Shown here piece by piece: positions 12,001-22,860 of a DNA stretch of 64,000 nucleotides; positions within the stretch are counted from its first letter, which is position 1, and every line of letters starts with the position of its first letter. The notes under the pieces are model-generated. The model saw only the letters and a program-made list of their open reading frames with translations, searched no databases and was not told where the DNA came from. Source of the stretch: Synanceia verrucosa (Eukaryota > Chordata > Actinopteri > Perciformes > Synanceiidae); contig CM056562.1 of the NCBI GenBank assembly GCA_029721515.1, forward strand, positions 3,589,593 through 3,653,592, given 5' to 3'. A program made the position numbers and the translations under genes.

Positions 12001-13833
12001 TCAACCATGACGTCATGCAGTGTAACAAGATTTAAAAGCTATAAAATCAGAAAAAAAGAAAAACATTTTTTTTTTGGGCAGAGATTTTATGCCTGTGAGA
12101 CAGTGCCGTGGGAATCAAATTTTCTAAAACGGATCAAAAGGTTTTTTTCCTGATGATTCAGGGCTTGCTGAAAGCAGTAGGAAGTTAGGAAGTATTTTTT
12201 TAAAAGAATATTAGATCATTTTGGGGGTTGGAGAAATGGTTTGTAATTGTCAGTCATTTTAAAAAAAAAAAAAAAAAAAAATATTTTCACCCCGTCAGTG
12301 GGACCTGGATCAGCAGTAGTCCACCACTACTGTGTAGTGTCCTGGTTTACCAAGATAACAAGGCACCTACCATACACACCGAACACAGTTGTGGCACAAT
12401 CTATTTTGGAAGCAAGTTATGCATTTTGAAACATTTTTAACCTTTTTGAAATGAACATTCAAAAATAATTTCGATGACATACAATACTCAGCCTGATAAA
12501 ACACTAATTTTAATTTTTTAACCTTGCTACTTTCCAGAACCACCAGAACCAGAGGTAATTCATCCAGGTTCTATCTGAATAGCAGTGACCAGAGATTATC
12601 CCGTCTTGACTGATTTGGTTTGAATAACTACTATATTAGTCTCTGACTGTAGTCATGGCATATTGGCATTTAGAGCTGCTTTTTATTACTTTCAGACTGA
12701 CCAAACAGAACTTCTGATGTCTATCTTTCTGTCTTAAAAGATGTTACCAATTATATCCATTAAGCTTAATTATGTATTAAAAAAATGAGGCCATATCACT
12801 TCCACTGGAAGAGGATTACATTACATGCTTTAATGTTCAAAAACCAATGGGCAGCCCAACAAAAAGTGTTGTCGTATTTCACAGTTTGTGGGCTGGTAAT
12901 AAGGGAGTTTTTAAAGACATGTTCCCTTTAATATAAAAGTAGTTCTATCTTTCAGGTAACTTTGTTGTGTTTCTTGGTCACACGATCCCCTTCTTGTATC
13001 ACAGGTTTTATTGCTCCTATATTAGGTTTCAGATTTTATTTACTTTTTATTTACTAGCTTACTAGATTTTTGGTTAAATACTGTACCGTTGTGCCCTTCT
13101 ACCACATACAATGCCAGAGACTGCCCTACCTCATCCTTTAAAGAGACTGGCATACAGTCAAAAACTAAAACATAGGGGAATAAAATCAGCTTCTTGCAAG
13201 CATACACACTGTGGTTCTCAATATGATTATACTTATTATATAGAGGCACTGCTGCTTCAGACAAAGGCTACCAGCTTACAGACCAACCTCTGCAGTTACC
13301 AGGCATGAAGCTGAAATGGCATGCTTTGAGATTTAAGGATGAAGACTAGAACTTGTCTAGAAAGAAAACAGCACAGTAAACCAGTTATTATTCAGCTACC
13401 TTTGTAACTGCGAGATACAGTACAGAAACCAGTAGATATACAATATTTAACAAATGTATTATACCATAAGTTAGTTGTTCAGCGGTGTACAGAGACAAAC
13501 ATGTAGCTGGTGGTCTATGTGCTAGCCTAGCTAGCTAGCATAACACTCTGTTAGCAACCCCTGGTTGGAATCATGTTAGCAGTTAGCTAACCTAGCCAGC
13601 TGAACGAGCTTTAGTGCCTGTTGGGTACGTACACGGTTGTAATGCCCTCCCGGTGGTCTGTTGACGAGGAAATGGCTATCCGGTGCTGAAGCCGAAAACG
13701 GTCTGCAAGGTATAGATGACAAGTGTCCCGGGGGAGGAACTCCACAGGGCCCTCCGAGTCTGTAAGGATGGCCATGGGCTGGTGGAGGTCCGAATGGCTG
13801 CCGTCCGCGTGCTGGTTCTCCTGGGCGGTACAT
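1..13833 (-). CDS. Arg/Ser-rich protein gene, 5' four exons (3' end outside window)
   Basis: I do not recognise this gene. Coding exons, read leftwards, are 13633-13833 (67 codons, ATG at 13833), 2260-2420, 1507-2149 and 1-176, which runs off the window. Donors and acceptors are GT/AG and the phases join (0, then 2+1, then 0). The N-terminus is Pro/Gly/Arg-rich (starts MYRPGEPARG). The next block is Ser/Gln-rich. Exon 3 opens with a short folded-looking segment (SEEFLRCIAANKPLPDYLKG), then an RS domain of about 100 residues with repeated RSKSRARSRG units, then a short acidic/hydrophobic block (EELEERLPSLKEA-like, ending LTIQ). The last exon is acidic and Ser-rich. RS domains of this kind are typical of nuclear speckle and splicing-associated proteins, so a nuclear RNA-related role is an inference only. 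Intron 1 is 11.2 kb and filled with transposons. Antisense open frames over the RS repeat are composition artefacts. Confidence 0.72.
177..1506. other. Intron 3 of the SR-rich gene, no recognised element
   Basis: AT-rich intronic DNA between the exons ending at 176 and starting at 1507. I see no coding exon, RNA gene or terminal inverted repeat here. Open frames at 534-821 and 1191-1403 have no domain and biased composition. Confidence 0.5.
2573..4768. mobile_element. DNA transposon with terminal AGGGGTGTCCC repeats
   Basis: The ends are inverted: AGGGGTGTCCCAA at 2573 and TTGGGACACCCCT ending at 4768. A second, internal inverted pair (ATAGAGCTCCGG near 3218 and CCGGAGCTCTAT near 4698) lies inside. 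Flanks share atgctca on both sides (2562 and 4770), compatible with an imperfect 8-bp target duplication of the hAT type. No intact transposase is visible. The element is interrupted by a second hAT-like element at 3959-4575. Confidence 0.5.
3959..4575 (-). mobile_element. hAT-like element with BED zinc-finger remnant, nested
   Basis: The termini are TAGGGCTGGGTATCGATT at 3959 and the complementary AATCGAT...AACCCAGCCCTA ending at 4575. The 8-bp flanks acatatag (3951-3958) and gcatgtag (4576-4583) match at six of eight positions, as expected for an aged hAT target duplication. On the minus strand 3995-4243 encodes about 80 residues with a BED-type finger pattern (CKIC, then HLTRHH), the DNA-binding module of hAT transposases. 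No DDE or dimerisation domain follows, so this is a deletion derivative. Confidence 0.65.
4769..5362. other. Intronic DNA, nothing recognised
   Basis: AT-rich stretch between two transposons inside intron 1 of the SR-rich gene. It contains an A/T-rich low-complexity run at about 4860-4905 and no gene that I can support. Confidence 0.4.
6354..7960 (+). mobile_element. Tc1-like transposon copy 1, 1607 bp
   Basis: The full-length element is bounded by inverted repeats starting CAGTCATGGAAAAAATTATT and flanked by TA on both sides (6352-6353, 7961-7962). The transposase frame runs 6635-7662 but is a pseudogene: relative to copy 2 (27938-29545) it has two single-base deletions and one insertion in the DNA-binding half, and it shares the in-frame TGA after HKD. 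The catalytic half (7111-7662) is open with FSDESNF, QQDNAPCHTA and SPDLNPIENLW, giving a DD34E triad. It sits inside the older Tc1 element 5363-8095. Confidence 0.9.
6635..7662 (+). pseudogene. Tc1 transposase pseudogene (copy 1)
   Basis: Start ATG at 6635 (MPKTKELCEA). The N-terminal helix-turn-helix part is frame-shifted near 6725 (one A lost), near 6812 (one base gained) and near 6945 (one base lost). An in-frame TGA follows at about 7057. The remaining 183-codon open segment to the stop at 7662 holds the DDE core. The protein would cut and paste its own element in the nucleus. This copy cannot make a complete protein. Confidence 0.85.
8096..8736. other. Intronic DNA, nothing recognised
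   Basis: Intron 1 of the SR-rich gene. No exon, RNA gene or repeat terminus could be supported in this stretch. Confidence 0.4.
8737..9080. repeat. Alternating purine-pyrimidine tract (TA/CA/CG)
   Basis: About 340 bp made almost wholly of alternating R-Y dinucleotides: TATATA blocks separated by ACACACGCACGTGCGTGTGT-type self-complementary blocks. It holds several palindromes, including CACGCATGCGTG near 8832. Every reading frame on both strands is open only because the dinucleotides avoid stop codons, so no protein should be called. Confidence 0.9.
9081..13632. other. Distal part of intron 1, mostly unrecognised
   Basis: AT-rich intronic DNA. At 9731-10240 the text GTGGTGGAATGGAATGTAAC followed by taagtacc motifs resembles one end of a common teleost interspersed repeat rich in taagta motifs, with similar motifs at 11400-11810. 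At 10737-10790 a short piece resembles the AATTTCCCCNNNGGTGGGAT tail of a fish retroposon. Long T and A homopolymers occur at about 11882 and 12259. No gene is supported. Confidence 0.35.
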
Positions 13834-13990
13834 GTTCGAGTCTAACCGGTCTAGCTAACTTCCGTGTCGCAGAGTGGAGAAAATAAACAGAAAACACAAC
13901 CAAATGTGCTGTTTTTTATACAACACCGTGTCAGGGAACACCATTGACTGAGTGCGCCATAATGGCTGCCACCGGAAACAAAAGTGACAG
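13834..13990 (-). promoter_or_regulatory. 5' UTR/promoter region of the SR-rich gene
   Basis: Sequence directly upstream of the ATG at 13833 is more GC- and CpG-rich than the flanks, and the CpG-rich stretch continues into exon 1. No TATA box is visible. At about 13955-13972 there is an ATGGC core with an inverted partner (GCCATAATGGC), which resembles a YY1-type site. The start of transcription is not defined by sequence alone. Confidence 0.3.
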
Positions 13991-14067
13991 TGCAGAACAA
14001 CATCCGGAGTAATTCAAAATAAAAGTCTACATTTGTTCGATAGTTTTATTTCATTTCACTTTATCCT

Positions 14068-14465
14068 TCCATCCATTTTCTACCGCCGAAGCCTGGTTTA
14101 TGCTTCTGCGTCGCGGCGACGGCGTAGCTACGGCTACCCTCATAGGGTCGTGGGGGGGCTGGAACCTATCCCAGCTGTCTTAGGGTGAAAGGCAGGGTAC
14201 ACCCTGGACAAGTCTCCAGTTCATCACAGGACACATAGAGACAGACAACCACTCACACTCACATTCACACCTACGGTCAATTTAAATTAGCCAAATAACC
14301 TAATCCCCATGCATGTTTTTGGATGGTGGGAGGAAGCCGGAGTACCAGAGAGAACCCACACAGACATGAGGAGAACATGCAAACTCCACACAGAAAGGCC
14401 CCGGGCCTGGATTCGAACACGGTACCTCTTTGCTGACAGTGCTAACCACTACACGACCGTCACCC
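14068..14465 (-). repeat. tRNA-derived SINE copy S1
   Basis: Read on the minus strand, this has a tRNA-like head with A box (TCGTGTAGTGGTTAGCAC) and B-box-like GATTCGAAC. It then has a conserved body (CATGTTCTCCTCATGTCTGT, CATCCAAAAACATGCATG) and ends in a GGATGGA tail. The 3' part contains about 54 bp at 14086-14139 that are absent from copy S2 and resemble the end of the TIR element found in copy S3. It is paired in inverted orientation with S2, 430 bp away. Confidence 0.75.
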
Positions 14466-14891
14466 TAATTCACTTTATCTAAAATATATTTAAACTGACT
14501 TGTTTGAATATACACTGTAGGTGTAGTTTCTTCTAATTTCGTTTTTATGACCAGTTCTTTGAACTTAAGTCGATGACACGAGACTTCTTTTAAACTTTCA
14601 ACAGCTACTCAGCTAAATCAAAAAAGTTCAAATTACAAGCACAAAACATCTATACAGGAGAGATTGACTCATTTCTGTGTAGTCATGGTCAAAGACTACT
14701 GCGCTCTGACCCTTTACGTCACTCAGCCGGCTTAATGCCTCAGCACAGTGATGTCATGCATTATGTCATGCATAAATTAATATAGAATTAAACTTAAGAA
14801 TTAACAATATTAAATAAGAAACAGTCAGTCTTCTCAAATACTCAAAATCAATCTTATACACTACAAAAATTTCCATTATGGTTCTAACATG

Positions 14892-15240
14892 CGGGCGGCA
14901 TGGTGGTGTAGTGGTTAGCACTGTCGCCTCACAGCAAGAAGGTACTGGGTTTGAATCCCGGGCCCGGGGCCTTTCTGTGTGGAGTTTGCATGTTCTCCTC
15001 ATGTCTGTGTGGTTCTCTCTGGTACTCCGGCTTCCTCCCACCATCCAAAAACATGCATGGGGATTAGGTTAATTGGCTAATTTAAATTGATCGTAGGTGT
15101 GAATGTGAGTGTGAGTGGTTGTCTGTCTCTATGTGCACTGTGATGAGGTGATGTACCCTGCCTTACGCCCTAAGACAGCTGGGATAGGCTCCAGCCCCCC
15201 CGCGACCCTATGAGGATAAGCGGTAGAATATGGATGGATG
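14892..15240 (+). repeat. tRNA-derived SINE copy S2
   Basis: The plus-strand copy begins GGGCGGCATGGTGGTGTAGT. It carries the A-box-like TGGTGTAGTGG and B-box-like GGTTTGAATCC needed for RNA polymerase III, and ends with a GGATGGATG tail. Its 3' region reads GAGGATAAGCGGTAGAATAT without interruption and serves as an empty-site reference for S1 and S3. It is not a functional tRNA gene because no cloverleaf or anticodon arm is present. Confidence 0.78.
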
Positions 15241-15379
15241 GGCTCTAACATGCCTGGCCCCTAATTGTGTAGGCATGGGGGCACCATCAATTACTCAAAT
15301 CAAATAGAGCCATTCACTTTCTTAATCAAATAATTACATATTCTCAAATTCCAACTTTAACTGTGAATTATCATTATAA

Positions 15380-16217
15380 CAGTCCTTAATGTCCATTTAC
15401 ACTGCTTCCTGCAACAAACATAACTTTGTGACAGGTCTTTCCAGGATGCTGCTCTTTATCTGCACTTGCACAGTCCGAACATTGCCCCTGGAATCCAGCA
15501 TTGTCTTGATCTCTCCTTCATTATTTCAGCTGTTGACTGTAGTGAATCAAATCATGTTCAGCATTTGTCAAATCTTCAATACCAATTGAGAAGTCTTTCA
15601 GGCTCTCCTTGTATTTCTCCATTTCTTGAGCTATGGCACCATGCTGTGCATTCTGTTTACCATCTGATGCACTGTTGGTCCTTTGCAGTTCTGTTCTTTT
15701 GTGGCTCAAGTTCAGCAGGATCCTTTTGAGATGAGTGAAGGTTACTGCCTTCTTTAAGCGGTGCCAGTCAGAATAGTAAGCAATGAGTTTGTCCAAATCA
15801 TATTCGTCTTTTTCAGTTCTGATGACACAAGACACAGCATTTCCCTTAATCTCTGGATCTTCTCCTGGTAATGAACTTGATCGGTCTGTCCTGAAAGGCC
15901 ACTCCTTGCATGATGTCAGCAGAAATGAAGGTCCTTCAATCCAGTTCTCACATCTCATGAGGCTCTCTGTCATCAAACCTCTTGAAACATGGTCTGAGGG
16001 ATTCTGTGATGAATTTACAAATCTCAACTGTGATGGCTTGGAGGCCTCTCTTATTAGTGACACTCGGTTTACAACAAACTTTTTATACCGAGTGGCATCA
16101 TTTTCAATGTATTTCAGGACCGTCATACTGTCCGTCCAAAACAATGACTCCTCAAGCTGTATGTTGAGTTCCTGCTTTAACGTTTGGTCCATTTTGACTG
16201 CTACAGTTGCAGCTGTA
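15380..16217 (-). mobile_element. BEL/Pao retrotransposon pol remnant
   Basis: On the minus strand 15521-16217 encodes a BEL/Pao-type RNase H segment (FWTDSMTVLKYI, then NPSDHVSRG) and the linker that precedes integrase. Directly downstream, near 15440-15510, a different frame gives DSRGNVRTVQ and ERPVTKLCLL, which is the C-terminal tail of BEL/Pao pol. The integrase core is missing, so this is an internal-deletion derivative. No protease or reverse transcriptase is present, and no LTR is seen. The right side is cut off by the Tc1 element beginning at 16218. Confidence 0.72.
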
Positions 16218-17571
16218 CAGTCGTGGTCAAAAGTTTACATACACTCGTAAAGAACATAATGTCATGGCTCTCTTGAGTTTCCAGTTATTTTTGTTCTCTA
16301 ATAGAGTGATTGGAATAGATACTTCTTTTATGACTTTATTATGGGTCGACTGAAAATGTGACCAAATCTGCTGGGTCAGAAATATGCATAAAGTAATACT
16401 AATATTTGGTTACATGTCCCTTGGCCATTTTCACTTCAGTTAGGCTCTTTTGGTAGCCATCCACAAGCTTCTGGTTAAATCTTTGATCACTCTTCTTGAC
16501 AGAATTGGTGCAGTTCAGTTAAATTTGTTGCTTTCTGACATGGACTTGTTTCTTCAGCATTGTCCACATGTTCTCAATGGGGTTTAAGTCAGGACTTTGG
16601 GAAGGCCATTCTAAAACCTTAATTCTAGCCTGATTTAGCCATTCCATTACCACTTTTGATGTGTGTTTGGGGTCATTGTTCTGTTTGAACACCAACCTTC
16701 AGGCTGATGATTTTAGGTTATCTTGAAGAATTTGAAGGTAATCCTCCTTCTTCATTATTCCATTTACTCTCTGTAAAGCACCAGTTCCATTGGCAGCAAA
16801 ACAGCCCCACAGCATAATACTACCACCACCGTGCTTGATGGTAGGCATGGTGTTAAAGGACTCACCTTTTCTCCTCCAAACATATTGCTGGGCATTGTGA
16901 CCAAACAGCTCGATTTTTGTTTCATCTGAGCACAGAACTTTCCTCCAGAAGGTCTTATCTTTGTCCATGTGATCAGCAGCGAACTTCAGTCGAGCCTTAA
17001 GGTGCCTCTTTTGGATCAAGAGCTTCCTTCTTGCACGGCAGCCTCTCAGTCCATGGTGATGTAAAACACACTTGATTGTGGACACTGACACCTGTGTTCC
17101 AGCAGCTTCTAATTCTTGGCAGATCTGCTTTTTGGTGGTTCTCTGTTGACTCTTCACCCTCCTGACCAATTTTCTCTCAGCAGCAGGTGATAGCTTGTAT
17201 TTTCTTCCTGATCGTGGCAGTGATAAAACAGTGCCATGCACTTTATACTTACAAACAATTGTTTGCACTGTTGCTCTTGGGACCTGCAGCTGCTTTGAAA
17301 TGGCTCCAAGTGACTTTCCTGACTTGTTCAAGTCAATGATTCACTTTTTCAGATCTGTGCTGAACTCATTTGACTTTCCCATTGTAGTGTTTGTGGGCGT
17401 TTGTATCCATTGAGTCCTATTTAAATGGCCTCAGAGAAGTCACCAGCTGTAGTCACTCATGATCACTCACAAGAAGTTAAGAGGCCATGTTATGAAGCTC
17501 ATTTCATCGACACAACTTTCTAAGTCACCAAAACTGATAATTCATGTTGCTGTATGTATATTTTTGACCCC
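16218..17571 (-). mobile_element. Decayed Tc1-like element of a second family
   Basis: The left end is CAGTCGTGGTCAAAAGTTTA after a TA (16216-16217). The right end is degenerate, reading TATTTTTGACCCCGTA near 17570. The transposase is on the minus strand: 17331-16699 is open (210 codons) with two helix-turn-helix-like segments and CSDETKIEL, the first catalytic Asp. A TGA follows. The same frame then continues with KQNNDPKHTS and SPDLNPIENMW. The second catalytic Asp has become Asn and a few residues before it are missing, so the enzyme is dead even if the stop were read through. Confidence 0.82.
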
Positions 17572-17648
17572 GTATTTCTTTATTTTATATTATGAGATTT
17601 TATATAATATATATAATGTAAATGAAAATGAGTAATTCCAGTATGTGA

Positions 17649-17697
17649 CAGGGTAAATCGATGACTGTTAAGGTATAACAGTCATCGATTTACCCTG
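17649..17697. repeat. Perfect 22-bp inverted repeat with 5-nt loop
   Basis: The left arm at 17649-17670 and right arm at 17676-17697 are exact reverse complements (core GTAAATCGATGACTGTTA), separated by AGGTA. It sits about 80 bp beyond the Tc1 element and 170 bp downstream of the predicted FAM98A poly(A) signal. Function is unknown. Confidence 0.85.
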
Positions 17698-17866
17698 ACT
17701 GTTATATCTTATTAAATTACTGTCTGGTGTGTAAATGTACCTACATTTATGTATATTTGCATACCTTTTTCCAATTTTAAAAGAGATGTCCGCAAAAATA
17801 CTCTTTTTAGTTCTTTGACTTTACACAGACCCTTGTATGGAAAGTGATAATGCTTTCATTTCAGAT

Positions 17867-17872
17867 TTTATT
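17867..17872 (-). terminator. Candidate FAM98A poly(A) signal
   Basis: AATAAA on the minus strand (TTTATT on plus), about 560 bp beyond the FAM98A stop codon. It would give a 3' UTR of ordinary length. Cleavage is expected 10-30 bases further left. No transcript data were available. Confidence 0.45.
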
Positions 17873-18434
17873 GCTCATTCACACATACCCATGCAAACCT
17901 TCCAACATCCATCTTTGTATGCACACAGTCTTCCCATGAGCAGAACAACATGACGGTTTCAATACAAAAACAAAGGAGATTCCAGTCCAATTAACTGAAA
18001 TGAAAAGGAAGACTGGAAAGATGAAGCTTTCTTCAAGTAGCTGTCAAATTAAAAATAAAGTGTTAAGGAATACAACAGTGCACTCGGGTGCACCTACACT
18101 GAGTTCAAATGACCCTTTCCCTGCCAAGATAAGTAACTGACTATTTAAAGCAGCTGTTGGCTTGAACACTTGTATTAAGGAGCAGAGAAAACAGGAACCA
18201 GTATGAAAAGCAAAGGACTGCAGAACTCTAGATTTGCTCTCTGGAGTAAAACAATAACTCCACTATAGCATGAAATAAAAGTATATTGTATCAGTGTGTG
18301 TCTGTCCCCATTTCACATCTGTCAACTTTTAACCGTGCTGAAGCTTCTGAATTGGATAATAAGGCCATCATAACGTGTGAACACATCGTAGTTGATCTCT
18401 GAGTGGGCTCTGTTGCCATGGCCGTCACTTGTCT

Positions 18435-21400
18435 TCAACTAGTGTAGTGTCTGCTTTGATTAAAGCCAGCCTGGTTGTAGTGCTGCCCGCCATGTTGGAA
18501 GAAATGTTCAAACTGTCCTCCTTGGTTAAAATTCTGACCACCTCTCCCCCCCCAGCCTGCTCCTTGTCCTCCTCCACCTCCTGCTCCTCGTCCTCCTCTT
18601 CCCCTGCCTCCACGACCTCCTCGGCCCCCACTTCTCTCCTGATGCCGGCCTCCATCTTGTTGGTAATTGTCATGGTAACCACCTCCTCCTCCATGGTAGC
18701 CAGGGTCCTGGAAGCCTCCTTGGCTGTTCCCTCCTCCGTAGCCACCTCTCCCTCCTCCCCCTTGATGACCTCCTGCATCTTGATAGTGGCCCTGGTGGTA
18801 ACCACCTCTCCCTCCTCCTCCTCCTCCTCCTCCTCCATCTACCCAGCCTCCCTGCACCTTCCCCCCTCTGCCACCTCCTCCTCTACCTCCCCTATCTCCA
18901 TGTCCTCCTCCTCCTCTCTCATATCCTCCACGGCCACCTTGGGAGTAGTGATCGTAGCTGCCCCTGCCACCTCCATGCCCACTCACACCATAGTGTCCTC
19001 CGCCTTGGGGAGGGTCCTGACGCTTCTGCCAGGAGGGCATCTCAGGGGGAGGAGGCTCTATCTCACAGGGTCTGCCTCCCCTGTCTGGCACTCGGCCCAT
19101 TAGAACCTGGAAATCGTAAACATAAACATGATTTATTAATTAGAACAAAACAATTGAAAAGTTTTCATCAGTTTGACAGAACAAGACATAAACACATTTT
19201 ACAATAAACCATTTAAGTAATGTATGCTTAAAACTACAGTGACCAGCATTTTCAGGCTACGTTTACACATAGCAGGGTATTTTGATAAACAAATATTTCC
19301 TTCCCTCTGTTTTCCAAAATAACATTATGCACAAGAATGGTATTCAGAGAAGAAATCATCTGTGTGTAAATAAAAGGCACAAACGAAGGGAAAAGTCTCC
19401 GTTTTTACAAATACCCATGTATGTGTGAACGGGCCCTGAGTAAACGACTGCACCTTGAAAGTCAAAATATATCTTAACTCCATCATAAATATTATGTCTT
19501 TAGCTCGGGGCTGACCAGGTAGGGCGCAGCCTGCAAGTTTTAAAAGTTCAGGTTTTAACACACTGCCTAACATTTACACATATATTTATATCACAGATGA
19601 CACAAAATGGTCATGAGAACAAGGACTTCTGCACATCACTGCTGAACTGAGAAACGGGATAAAAACAGCGTATGAATGAGCTCCAGTATGACACTGTGGT
19701 TAACCTACCTTGTTAATGGCACAAGCTGTCTTCTCTCTGATCTTGCCACTACTTGTACGTAGGATCTTGGAAAAGTCTTGTCGAGCAGCAAGAAGGTGGG
19801 CAACAGATATTTTACTTTTGGTGCCAAGAGCAGAACGTAGTGGATGGTAAACTTTGGCCAACTTTTCAGCCTGTTTCTGTAATAAGACAAAGAAAAAACA
19901 TTTAATTTCAATATTTAAGTTTTTCTTTGGAACATGAACTTCTCTATGTCACATATCGAGAGAATGGTGACAAGATGACACCATTTTCACTGTTTTTTTT
20001 GATGTTTTATAGACCAAAGAGTGAATCAGGAGAATAATCATCCCCCTGCTTCATTACTTCATAGTACCCTCTTCACATACCTTCGCTCTGTCAGACCAGC
20101 CAAAAGACTGCACTGTCACATCCAGACGTTTCAACAACATCTTCCTTCTCACTTCATACTCATTTACAAGTGCTTGGTTTATAGCTTCAATTTTTTCCTG
20201 ACAAAATGAGAAAAAAGGGGGAAATTTAAGGGTCATTCAGTTATGCAGTATGCCTCAATTACATAATCTATATTATCAATATTATGTGGTATTTCTTAAA
20301 TGTTTTCAGTATTTAAGTGCTTCACAGAGACAAATATATACATAATCACAACAAACATTTTATCATTACTGTTATTGTTATTTACCAAGTGCACGGGTCC
20401 AAGGGCCTTCTTCATCAAAGGCTCTCCTACATGACTGGGTGGGACTTTACTTACGGCTTCTTTCAGCTGTTAGAAATGGAGCAAAAACATGCAGGTGAGT
20501 GAATTAAGAGTGGAATTACATAATGAGGACCAGTGTTGTGCTAGTTACTGTAAAATAAAATACTTCATTTAAAAAGTAACTCAATTACTTTGTTCACTAC
20601 TTACACCAAAAAGTAACGTGTTACTGTTAAAATTAACTTTTTAGTTCCTCTTTAGGACCCTAGGGAGTGAGAGTTTGCCTTATGGTGTGTTCACTGGAAG
20701 TCAGAACTTACAGTTCAGATCCTCTTAAAGGGGTAGTTCAGGATTTTGGATATAGAGTGTTGGAGACGTGTGGAGACAGATTTCAAAAAGTTTCATTCAG
20801 TCCTTCTAGTTGCAGAGTTCACTGGTGCTAGGCTAACACAAGTCAATGGTTCTAGTTTAGCCTGCCATTAAAAACAGTCTAACTCACTCCACAGTGCACC
20901 TGAGACAAATCAGTTATAACACCAGACTATTGATGCAAATGTCTGTGTTGATAGAATAATTTCAGACATAAAACTAATTTCTCAGGAGCAGCAGTCAGTT
21001 CGACAGTGGTGGACTGATATCAGCTAGCAGCTAGGTTATCAGAGCTATAATAGTTTGTTTACCTTGCATTCCTCCTCCGTCTGCATTTGTGTGTATTTTC
21101 CTCACTGGCACCACCAGTCTCTGGTTCTTCTGTCCTGGTTTTATGCAGCTCCAGTAGGGACTGTCTCTACAGACTCTCTCTCTCATTCTTCCCTTTTAGC
21201 AGCCATCTCTCTCAGCTCTTCTTCTGTGTATTCCAGCTCTTCCAGGTACGGCTCATGGGGGAAAAATTGCTCGTCGTCGTCTTCAAAGACATCAGAAAGT
21301 CCTCCAAACGTGACTAAAACTGGTCTTCAGAACAGGATACTTCGTGTACTCTACGTTGTCTATCAGTGACAGCTGTATGGAAACAAACTATGGCTAAACT

Positions 21401-22802
21401 AGAACCATTGACTTGTGTTAGCCTAGCACCAGTGAACTCTGCAACTAGAAGGACTGAATGAAATTTGTTGAAAACTGTCTCCACACGTCTCCAACACTCT
21501 GACTCACTTGGAAATGAGGCCCCATGTCCAAAATCCTTAACCTCACAGTGTAGTGCTCCCAGCTCTTCCAGCCTTACAGACGTACAACAAAACATGTAGC
21601 TACTGTTTACATCAGTAGCAGATAGCATGAATTCTGTCTGGTTGGTGAGATTAATCTGACTTTCTGAGCTGGAGATCTGTCTTCACGGAAGGTTATGATT
21701 TAAATTCTAACCTACTGTTTGGATATTCGGACACTTGAATGCACCACGAGTCTACACAAAAACACCAGGCTTCCAATGTTTAACTTTGTTCAGTTTTTCT
21801 TGTGAGACCTACTGACCTTCTTCTCAATCCCACTGAAGAACTGGAACATGGTGATGTGGGCTGGAGGCTTGGACATGCCCAGAGCCATGCAGATGCCCTT
21901 CAGCTCCTGGAAGATGGGGCTGCCTGACTCCTGGCTCTTGCTCACAGGCTTATTAACCAGGATCATCCTCGATGCCTCCAACTCAGACACCAGAAAGGCT
22001 GGAACAGAAACTGGGCTGGTTAGAGTCTAATCACAGGATGTTTAGGCTTAGGTTAGAGTGTAAAATCTGGCTGAAGAAGCTGCCTGATCATAAAATGACA
22101 AAAAAAAACAAAAAAAAAAACAAAAAAAACTTATGCAATCCACTCGCCAGAGGCCGAAGTTCCAGAATAAAATACACAGCTTGTTTTAATATTAGTGACA
22201 GAGTATTTTACATGTTATGGCTAAAAGAGCATCTTCTAGCTTGTCTTATTTTCTGCTTGGTATCCATGTGCATCCACCGCTGCCATTCAGCCTTTCTGTC
22301 AACACTGAGGACACATTTGCTCTGGCTGAATACATTTTTGTCAATGGGCAGAACGAACAGACAGCTGACCAAACACTGATCTGTGTTCGGCGTTTCCTTT
22401 CAGTGTCAGTGTCGCACTGTATCCATCACCTAATAGATCCAACGAGACTTCTTCCCTACTGACTTACATCGTCTGTAACTCTGCAGATCTACTTTACACT
22501 TAACGCTTGAATAGCCCTGATTTAGAATCATTCAATTCTTCATTTTAGTTTGCAGCGATTACATTAGTTACACCTGTGTTTGACAGAATGTGCTCTTAGA
22601 ATAGTCTACTCTATGGTGAAAAACCATCCCAACGCTACACTCTGCTGCTTGAAATAAACTCTTTGAATGTCACTGATGTAATTTGACGTTATTTGAATCC
22701 AATGCTTGAGTGCCATCAACGTAACAATACAAATTACAAAATTTTTCGAAACGATACCGGTTCTAGAACAATACTTTTTTCGATACCTATAATATAGGTA
22801 TA

Positions 22803-22860
<58 letters not shown>

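Noticed and set aside
14892..14965. tRNA gene
   Set aside because: A- and B-box-like motifs are present but there is no cloverleaf; the sequence continues into a SINE body with a GGATGGA tail.
18425..19103. Plus-strand and second minus-strand frames over FAM98A exon 8
   Set aside because: They are antisense and shifted readings of the Gly/Arg-rich exon; only the minus frame ending RHYTS matches FAM98A and joins in phase.
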